Positions 58,833-64,000 of a stretch of 64,000 bases of DNA are shown in pieces. Source of the DNA: Telluria mixta (GTDB taxonomy: Bacteria > Pseudomonadota > Gammaproteobacteria > Burkholderiales > Burkholderiaceae_D); assembly GCF_029223865.1 (NCBI RefSeq), contig NZ_CP119520.1:620001-684000 (forward strand). Reading direction: 5' to 3'. A program made the position numbers and the translations under genes. The notes under the pieces are model-generated. The model was not told where the DNA came from and made no database searches. It saw only the letters and a program-made list of their open reading frames with translations. The number at the start of each line of letters is the position of its first letter. Position 1 is the stretch's first letter.

Positions 58833-59723
58833 ATGCGCGCCAGCGACATCAACCGCGTACTCGATTTCGTACGCGACGCCCTCCAAGAAGCCAGCAAGGT
58901 GTGGTGGCGCTTCTTCGACTGGCTCGCCGTCGTCGAATGGCGCCAGCTGTTCCTCACGTGGTTCTTCGTGATGATCTTCTTCGGGATGGTGCACACGCCC
59001 GAACCGGGGGTCTGGTACATCTTCATCTCGTTCGCCGTCAAGGTGCTGGCGGGCGGCAAGCGCAAGGCCGAGCTGATGGCGCGCGAAGCGACCACGCAGG
59101 CCAATGTCGCGACCCTGGAACGGCGCCTGATGGAGGCGCAGATGGCCGCGCTGCAGGCCCAGGTGGAACCGCACTTCCTGTTCAACACGCTCGCCCTGAT
59201 CGGCCAGCTGATCGAGACGGACCCGAAGGAAGCGGCGCGCGTGCACGCCCACCTGATCGACTACCTGCGCTCGACGCTGCCGCAGATGCGCCAGCGCGGC
59301 GGCGCCACGCTCGGGAAGCAGGTCGAGCTGTCGCGCGCCTATCTGGCCATCATGCAGGCGCGGATGAAGGAACGGCTGCAGGTGCGCTTCGACGTGCCCG
59401 ACTTCCTCGGCAGCACCCCCTTCCCGCCGATGATGCTGCAGACCCTGATCGAGAACGCCATCAAGCACGGCCTGGAACCGAAGATCGAAGGCGGCACCGT
59501 CGCCGTGCGTGCCCTCGTGGTGGGGGCTGACCTGCACGTGGAAGTGTGCGACGATGGCGTCGGCATCGACCCGCACGCGGACGACGGCGTCGGCCTCGCA
59601 AACATCCGCGAGCGCCTGCAACTGCTGTACGGCGCCGAGGCCGCGCTGGACATCTCGACCCCGCCGGGCGGCGGCGCCTGCGCCACGATCCGGCTGCCTT
59701 ACAAGATGATGGAGGACGCGTGA
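58833..59723 (+). CDS. LytS-type sensor histidine kinase
   Basis: This 296-residue kinase has two membrane segments (about 40-75), then His_kinase with H114 in VEPHFLFNTLALIGQL and HATPase_c (LQTLIENAIKHGLEP, DDGVGLANIRERLQLLYG). It belongs to the LytS/YehU group that phosphorylates LytTR response regulators. AGGAGAG precedes the ATG, and its stop overlaps the response regulator start (GTGA). The stimulus is unknown; the small upstream membrane protein may help sense it. Confidence 0.94.
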   Translation: MRASDINRVLDFVRDALQEASKVWWRFFDWLAVVEWRQLFLTWFFVMIFFGMVHTPEPGVWYIFISFAVKVLAGGKRKAELMAREATTQANVATLERRLMEAQMAALQAQVEPHFLFNTLALIGQLIETDPKEAARVHAHLIDYLRSTLPQMRQRGGATLGKQVELSRAYLAIMQARMKERLQVRFDVPDFLGSTPFPPMMLQTLIENAIKHGLEPKIEGGTVAVRALVVGADLHVEVCDDGVGIDPHADDGVGLANIRERLQLLYGAEAALDISTPPGGGACATIRLPYKMMEDA

Positions 59724-60508
59724 AACCGCTGACTGCACTGATCGCCGACGACGAAGCCCCGATGCGCGACCTGCTGCGTTCGCGCCTGCAGCAGGCGTGG
59801 CCGGACCTGCAGATCGTCGCCGAGGCGGCGAACGGCGTGGAAGCCGTCGAACTGGGAGAGAAATTCCGGCCCGACATCGTCTTCCTCGACATCCGCATGC
59901 CGGGCCTGTCCGGCATCGAGGCGGCGCGGCGGCTGTACGAACGGTCGCACATCGTGTTCGCGACAGCCTACGACCAGTACGCGCTGGACGCCTTCGAACA
60001 GGGCGCCCTCGACTACCTGCTGAAACCCGTGTCGGCGGAACGCCTCGCGACCACGTGCGCGCGGCTGCAGGCGCGGATGCGCAAGAATGCGACCGCGGAG
60101 GCGGCGCCGCCGCAGGACATCGGGCAGCAACTGGCGAAACTGACCTCCCTGCTGGAGAACAAGGGCAAGCCGGAAAAGCCGACCTATCTGCGCTGGATCC
60201 AGGCCCAGGTCGGCGCCAGCCTGCGCATGGTGAGCACGCGCGAGATCCTGTTCTTCCAGTCGGACGAAAAATACACGCGGGTGCAGACGGCCGCCGCCGA
60301 ATTTCTGATCCGCAAGACATTGAAGGAATTACTGGACGAGCTGGACCCGGACGAGTTCTGGCGCATCCACCGCTCGACGCTCGTGCGCGTGGACGCCATC
60401 GCCGAGGTCAAGCGCGATTTGCGCGGGCGCCAGATGCTGAAGGTGCGCGGCTACCCGGGCGAGCTGGAGGTCAGCCGCAACCATAGCTATCTGTTCCAGC
60501 AGATGTGA
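59720..60508 (+). CDS. LytTR response regulator
   Basis: This 262-residue regulator has a receiver domain (LIADDEAPMRDLL, phospho-acceptor D57 in IVFLDIRMPG, K near 105 in YLLKPV) and a C-terminal LytTR DNA-binding domain (VSTREILFFQSDEKYTRV, EFWRIHRSTLVRVDAI). It starts at GTG 59720 overlapping the kinase stop. Such regulators often control membrane, exopolysaccharide or transporter genes; targets are not visible here. Confidence 0.94.
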   Translation: MKPLTALIADDEAPMRDLLRSRLQQAWPDLQIVAEAANGVEAVELGEKFRPDIVFLDIRMPGLSGIEAARRLYERSHIVFATAYDQYALDAFEQGALDYLLKPVSAERLATTCARLQARMRKNATAEAAPPQDIGQQLAKLTSLLENKGKPEKPTYLRWIQAQVGASLRMVSTREILFFQSDEKYTRVQTAAAEFLIRKTLKELLDELDPDEFWRIHRSTLVRVDAIAEVKRDLRGRQMLKVRGYPGELEVSRNHSYLFQQM

Positions 60509-60558
60509 TTCAATCGTGCGCCTGTTAGCATGAGGGCTCCACCCGACAGGAGCCCATC

Positions 60559-60993
60559 ATGCCCTCGAGCGCCATCCCCTGCCTGCGCTACCGCGACACC
60601 CCGGCCGCCATCGACTGGCTGTGCGAAGTCTTCGGCTTCGCCTGCCAGGTCGCGGTGCCGGGAAACGACGGCGCCATCGCCCACGCGCAACTGACCTTGG
60701 GCGACGGCATGATCATGCTGGGCTCGGTCAGCGACGAGGGAGAGTACGGCAAGGTGCTCGTACAGCCGGACGAGATCAAGGGCCGCCAGACGCAGACCGT
60801 CTACCTGCAGGTGAACGACGCCGACCGCGTGTGCGAGCGTGCGCGCAATGCCGGCGCCATCATCCTGCAGGAACCGGCCGACACGGAATTCGGGAGCCGC
60901 GGCTTCATGTGCCGCGACCCCGAAGGCCATGTGTGGAACGTGGGGACGTACGATCCGTGGAAGCCGGAAGACTTGTTCCTGACGAATTCCTGA
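60559..60993 (+). CDS. VOC family (glyoxalase-like) protein
   Basis: This 144-residue protein has the VOC/glyoxalase fold (IPCLRYRDTPAAIDWLCEVFGF, GFMCRDPEGHVWNVG). It resembles bleomycin-resistance or PhnB-like dioxygenase-fold proteins; the reaction is unknown. AGGAG precedes the ATG. The stop TGA is directly followed by the complementary stop of the convergent DUF2076 gene. Confidence 0.88.
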   Translation: MPSSAIPCLRYRDTPAAIDWLCEVFGFACQVAVPGNDGAIAHAQLTLGDGMIMLGSVSDEGEYGKVLVQPDEIKGRQTQTVYLQVNDADRVCERARNAGAIILQEPADTEFGSRGFMCRDPEGHVWNVGTYDPWKPEDLFLTNS

Positions 60994-61725
60994 TCAGCTG
61001 AACAGGCCTTCGTCCGACCCGTCCCCGTCGAAAAAGCCCTGCCCGCCGTCGATACTCCCGTTGTCGACACTGCTGTCGAACAACCCTTCCGACGAGCCAT
61101 TGTCCAGCACCTTGTCCACGTCGCCCAGCCCCGCCTGGTCGGCCAGCGAGCTGCCGGACTGGTCGCTGAATAGGTTGTTGCTCGGATCATCGCTGTTCAG
61201 CAAGTGGTTGCCGCCGTGGTCGTGATGGCCGAACATGTTTTCCAGGCCCTGGAAGAGGAAGCCGCCGGCCGCGACACCGGCTGCCGTCGCGGCGATCGAG
61301 CCGAGCGTGCCGCCGAAGCCGCCGCGCAGGAAGCCCGACGACGGTGCCGACTGATACTGCGGCTGCTGATACTGCGGCTGATTTTGCGGTTGGGATTGGT
61401 ACGGCTGCTGGGTATCGCGCTGGTACGACTGGGCCGGCTGCGTCCTGCCGCTATTGCCCCAGGAATTTGCGTCGAGGAATTTACCGCCGTCACCACCTTG
61501 CTGACCGGAACGTACCTGGCTTTCCAGCCCGGCGATGCGGTCCTTGGCATTGTTCAGCGCCTGTTCGAGCAGCAACGCCCTTTGCACCAGCAGGTAGGCG
61601 GCATCGGGCTGCTGGGCCACGGCGCGCTGGATCAGGGCATCCGCTTCCGGGTCTTTCTGGATGCCGCGGGCCTGGGTCAACTGGCTCAGGAAATCGTGCA
61701 ACATCTGCGAATCTTGCGGGCTCAT
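60994..61725 (-). CDS. DUF2076 family protein
   Basis: This 243-residue protein has the DUF2076 start MSPQDSQMLHDFLSQLTQARGIQKDPEADALIQRAVAQQPDAAYLLVQRALLL, a Gln/Pro-rich linker (YQRDTQQPYQSQPQNQPQY), a Gly-rich hydrophobic stretch (GGFGGTLGSIAATAAGVAAGGFLFQGL) and an acidic Asp/Gly/Ser-rich tail. The function is unknown; it is often near the cell envelope in proteobacteria. CAAGGAG precedes the ATG at 61725. Confidence 0.88.
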   Translation of the reverse strand: MSPQDSQMLHDFLSQLTQARGIQKDPEADALIQRAVAQQPDAAYLLVQRALLLEQALNNAKDRIAGLESQVRSGQQGGDGGKFLDANSWGNSGRTQPAQSYQRDTQQPYQSQPQNQPQYQQPQYQSAPSSGFLRGGFGGTLGSIAATAAGVAAGGFLFQGLENMFGHHDHGGNHLLNSDDPSNNLFSDQSGSSLADQAGLGDVDKVLDNGSSEGLFDSSVDNGSIDGGQGFFDGDGSDEGLFS

Positions 61726-61839
61726 GACGTCTGCTCCTTGAAATGTCGGATAGCCCACATGTTGTGGGCCTGTCCTTGAATTCAAGTTTGACAGCATCCG
61801 GGCAAGATTGCCTTAAACGGCGCTGAACCGTGCGGCGCC

Positions 61840-62244
61840 TTACTTCTGGAGGTCGCGCCCGCCGAACGCGTTCGGCAACTGCGCGGCCGCGGTCGTCTCC
61901 ATCACGTCGCCCCTCAGGTTCGTCAGCACGACGGCCAGGTCGTTGCCGCCCAGTTCCAGGATCACCTGGCGGCAGGCGCCGCATGGGGCGATGGGGCCGT
62001 CCGTGTCGCCGATCACGGCCAGCGCCGCGAAGTCGCCCGGCACGTAGCCGTGGGCGATCGCGGAAAAGAACGCCGTGCGCTCGGCGCAGTTGCACAGGCC
62101 GTAGGACGCGTTTTCGACGTTACAGCCGCGGAACACGCGGCCGTCCTTCGTCTCGAGCGCGGCCCCGACCTTGAAGCGCGAGTACGGCGTGTAGGCCACG
62201 TCGCGCGCGGCGCGGGCCTCGTCGATCAATTTTTCGTATTTCAT
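61840..62244 (-). CDS. cdd: Cytidine deaminase
   Basis: This 134-residue tetrameric-type cytidine deaminase has GCNVENASYGLCNCAERTAFF (zinc ligand Cys in place of the usual His of HAE) and PCGACRQVILELGG. It converts cytidine and deoxycytidine to uridine and deoxyuridine with release of ammonia. GGGAG precedes the ATG. With deoA and a probable aldehyde dehydrogenase upstream it forms a nucleoside salvage and degradation cluster. Confidence 0.95.
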   Translation of the reverse strand: MKYEKLIDEARAARDVAYTPYSRFKVGAALETKDGRVFRGCNVENASYGLCNCAERTAFFSAIAHGYVPGDFAALAVIGDTDGPIAPCGACRQVILELGGNDLAVVLTNLRGDVMETTAAAQLPNAFGGRDLQK

Positions 62245-62259
62245 GGGGACTCCCAGGAA

Positions 62260-62344
62260 CGTCGTCCCCGCGAAGGCGGGGACCCACTTTGCTTGCGCTG
62301 TCGAGACGCCAGAAAATTAGGCTCCCGCCTGCGCGGGAGCGACG
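62260..62344. repeat. Composite palindromic intergenic repeat, copy 4
   Basis: Two inverted hairpins (GTCCCCGC/GCGGGGAC and GCTCCCGC/GCGGGAGC) bounded by CGTCG and CGACG, between deoA and cdd. The linker (CTTTGCTTGCGCTGTCGAGA) is nearly that of copy 3. Confidence 0.9.
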
Positions 62345-62359
62345 CGCAAATGCCGTCGA

Positions 62360-63607
62360 TTAAGGGCGAATGGTTTTGTAGATCATCGGCTGCGCAGCCG
62401 GCTGTTCCGAAGCGATGCGGTACGCCGCCTGCACTTCCCGCACGGCACGTTCCGCGGCGTCCTGCGTACGCGCGTGGACGAGCGCCAGCGGCTGGCCCGC
62501 GTCCAGCTTCGTGCCCAGCTCGACGAGGTCCGTGAGGCCGACGGCGAAGTCGATCGGGTCCTGCGGACGGATGCGACCGCCGCCCAGGCCGACGACGGCC
62601 AGGCCCAGGCCGCGGCAATCCGTCGCGTACGCATAACCCGATTCCAGTGCCGGTACGGGTACGACGATCGGTGCCTTGACAAGGTGCGCGTCCGGATTGT
62701 CCATCAGGTCGGCCGGACCGCCCAGTGCCTTGACCATGCGCGCGAACCGCTCGGCCGCTTCGCCCGAATCCAGCGCATGCTGCAGTTTTGCGCGCGCTGC
62801 CTCGTCGGTGGCTGCGAGGCCGGAGATGACGAGCATCTCGGCGCACAGCGCCATCGTCACTTCGTGCAGGCGTGCCGGGCGCGATTTACCCGTCAGGTAG
62901 TCGATCGCCACGCGCACCTCGACGGCATTGCCGGCCGCCGGGCACAGCGACTCGTTCATGCCGGTAAGGATCGCCGACGTGCGCGTGCCCGCGCCGTTGC
63001 CGACGTGGACGATGGACTCCGCCAGCTCGACGGATTTTTCATACGTCGGCATGAACGCGCCGCTGCCGGCCTTGACGTCCATGACGAGGGCATCCAGGCC
63101 CGCCGCCAGCTTCTTCGACAGGATCGAGCCCGTGATCATGGCGACGGATTCCACGGTCGCCGTCGTGTCGCGGATGCTGTAGAAACGCTTGTCGGCCGGC
63201 GCCAGCTGCGCGGTCTGGCCGATGATGGCGACGCCGATGTCCTTGACGACCTTGCGGAACAGTTCCGGATCCGGCACGGTGCAATAGCCGGGAATCGAAT
63301 CGAATTTATCGAGCGTACCGCCCGTGTGGCCCAGGCCGCGGCCGGAGATCATCGGCACGAAGCCGCCGCATGCGGCGATCATCGGGCCGAGCATCAGCGA
63401 CACGACGTCGCCGACGCCACCCGTCGAGTGCTTGTCGACCACGGGGCCGGGCAGGTTCAGCGACTTCCACTCCATGACCTGGCCGGAATCGCGCATCGCG
63501 AGCGTGAACGCGACGCGCTCGTCCATCGTCATGTCGTTGAAGTAGACGGCCATCGCGAGTGCGGCGATCTGGCCTTCGGTGACGCTGCCGTCCGGAATGC
63601 CGCGCAC
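62360..63607 (-). CDS. deoA: Thymidine phosphorylase, 5' end disrupted by a one-base deletion
   Basis: This is the 415-residue open frame of DeoA ([55 protein letters not shown]), which cleaves thymidine and deoxyuridine to base plus deoxyribose-1-phosphate. From GTG 63607 the first 25 conserved residues are missing. Upstream, ATG 63681 opens MFLP and the frame would continue as [21 protein letters not shown] if CCCC at about 63667-63670 were CCCCC. The disruption may be a real frameshift or a homopolymer sequencing error. The gene precedes cdd, separated by a palindromic repeat. Confidence 0.9.
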   Translation of the reverse strand: MRGIPDGSVTEGQIAALAMAVYFNDMTMDERVAFTLAMRDSGQVMEWKSLNLPGPVVDKHSTGGVGDVVSLMLGPMIAACGGFVPMISGRGLGHTGGTLDKFDSIPGYCTVPDPELFRKVVKDIGVAIIGQTAQLAPADKRFYSIRDTTATVESVAMITGSILSKKLAAGLDALVMDVKAGSGAFMPTYEKSVELAESIVHVGNGAGTRTSAILTGMNESLCPAAGNAVEVRVAIDYLTGKSRPARLHEVTMALCAEMLVISGLAATDEAARAKLQHALDSGEAAERFARMVKALGGPADLMDNPDAHLVKAPIVVPVPALESGYAYATDCRGLGLAVVGLGGGRIRPQDPIDFAVGLTDLVELGTKLDAGQPLALVHARTQDAAERAVREVQAAYRIASEQPAAQPMIYKTIRP

Positions 63608-63714
63608 GAAGAAGCGGATCTCTTCTGCGCTCAGGGTGCCGCCATCGCGTTTTTTACGGACGATTTCTTGGGGAGGAACATAGGTTTATCCCGTTTTGGA
63701 TACTGTCTTCAAAA

Positions 63715-63794
63715 CGTCGTTCCCGCGCAGGCGGGAACCCAATTACGCTTGCACAGCGCTAAAAACTTGGATTCCCGCCTGCGCGGGAATGACG
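63715..63794. repeat. Composite palindromic intergenic repeat, copy 5
   Basis: Hairpins GTTCCCGC/GCGGGAAC and ATTCCCGC/GCGGGAAT with a shorter linker (ACGCTTGCACAGCGCT), between the aldehyde dehydrogenase gene and deoA. The right hairpin matches the Neisseria dRS3 core ATTCCC-N8-GGGAAT. Confidence 0.85.
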
Positions 63795-63811
63795 GGTTTG
63801 GGTTCCGGGCC

Positions 63812-64000
63812 TTAAACGCCGTAGGGAATCCACACATTTTTTACTTGGCTCGCATGCTGCAGCACCGCACGCCCACCCGCCTGCTTCGCATCGAACCAGT
63901 CGCGCCCTTTCGCGCCGCCGGTCCACGTGCGCTTCAGCGATTCCGCCGACAGGCGCTCGACTTCCGCGCAGCCTTCCGCCGACCCGTCGTGGCGCCACAC
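63812..64000 (-). CDS. Probable aldehyde dehydrogenase, C-terminal fragment at window edge
   Basis: Only the last 62 codons are in the window (…SLKRTWTGGAKGRDWFDAKQ, then AVLQHASQVKNVWIPYGV). The ending resembles aldehyde dehydrogenases found with deoC/deoA clusters in betaproteobacteria, but the catalytic regions lie outside, so the call rests on context and a short tail. The product may oxidise acetaldehyde made by deoxyribose-phosphate aldolase. Confidence 0.5.
   Translation of the reverse strand: MWRHDGSAEGCAEVERLSAESLKRTWTGGAKGRDWFDAKQAGGRAVLQHASQVKNVWIPYGV

Overview
The window is GC-rich, gene-dense chromosomal DNA from a betaproteobacterium. The gene set (assimilatory NasA/NirBD with NasS-NasT, PreTA pyrimidine degradation, PuuD, many LysR regulators, TIGR03118 and DUF885 proteins) suggests Burkholderiales, most likely an Oxalobacteraceae genus such as Massilia/Telluria. 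That placement is inferred from gene content and protein resemblance, not from a marker-gene search. I see no insertion sequence, prophage, rRNA or CRISPR array. The only dispersed repeats are five copies of a composite palindromic intergenic element.

Layout, left to right. (1) 1-2708: a DprE1-like oxidase (cut by the window edge) overlapping a HAD-UbiA fusion, which resembles a polyprenyl-phosphate arabinose module. (2) 2851-8394: a VOC protein, a decayed LysE-like gene, the rplU-rpmA-obgE-(membrane protein)-proB run, divergent ispB, and two identical tRNA-Pro(CGG) genes driven by a promoter inside the end of ispB. (3) 8491-13753: a fused periplasmic cyclohexadienyl dehydratase/chorismate mutase, a GST/LysR pair and an MFS/LysR pair. 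(4) 13853-24118: the nitrate assimilation region (NarK-type transporter, NirB, NirD, a NirB-N-like flavoprotein, NasA). It has a sigma-54 promoter, a candidate NtrC site, a two-hairpin ANTAR leader and an intrinsic terminator, and is controlled by NasS-NasT. (5) 24315-32565: two small unknown proteins, an S9 peptidase, two acyltransferases, urate-oxidising PuuD with a LysR regulator, and a small secreted protein. (6) 32726-35896: an ECF sigma factor, an anti-sigma factor with a protease-prodomain-like C-terminus, a subtilase and a TorF-like porin in one tightly overlapped unit. (7) 35968-43658: a TIGR03118 lipoprotein, a non-canonical NRAMP transporter, a DUF885 peptidase, AmtB with NtrC/sigma-54 sites, and an MHYT hybrid histidine kinase. 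(8) 43741-56578: a complete reductive pyrimidine degradation cluster with beta-alanine and malonate-semialdehyde processing, flanked by MocR and RutR-like regulators. (9) 56586-64000: a GST, its decaying duplicate and a WYL regulator with matching operators; a LytS/LytTR two-component pair; VOC and DUF2076 proteins; cytidine deaminase; thymidine phosphorylase (5' frameshift); and the end of a probable aldehyde dehydrogenase gene.

Nitrogen acquisition is the theme: nitrate/nitrite assimilation and ammonium uptake both carry NtrC/sigma-54 signatures, and pyrimidine and urate degradation release further ammonium. Nitrate genes are additionally gated by NasT-type antitermination. A striking layout feature is that four convergent gene pairs end on exactly adjacent stop codons.
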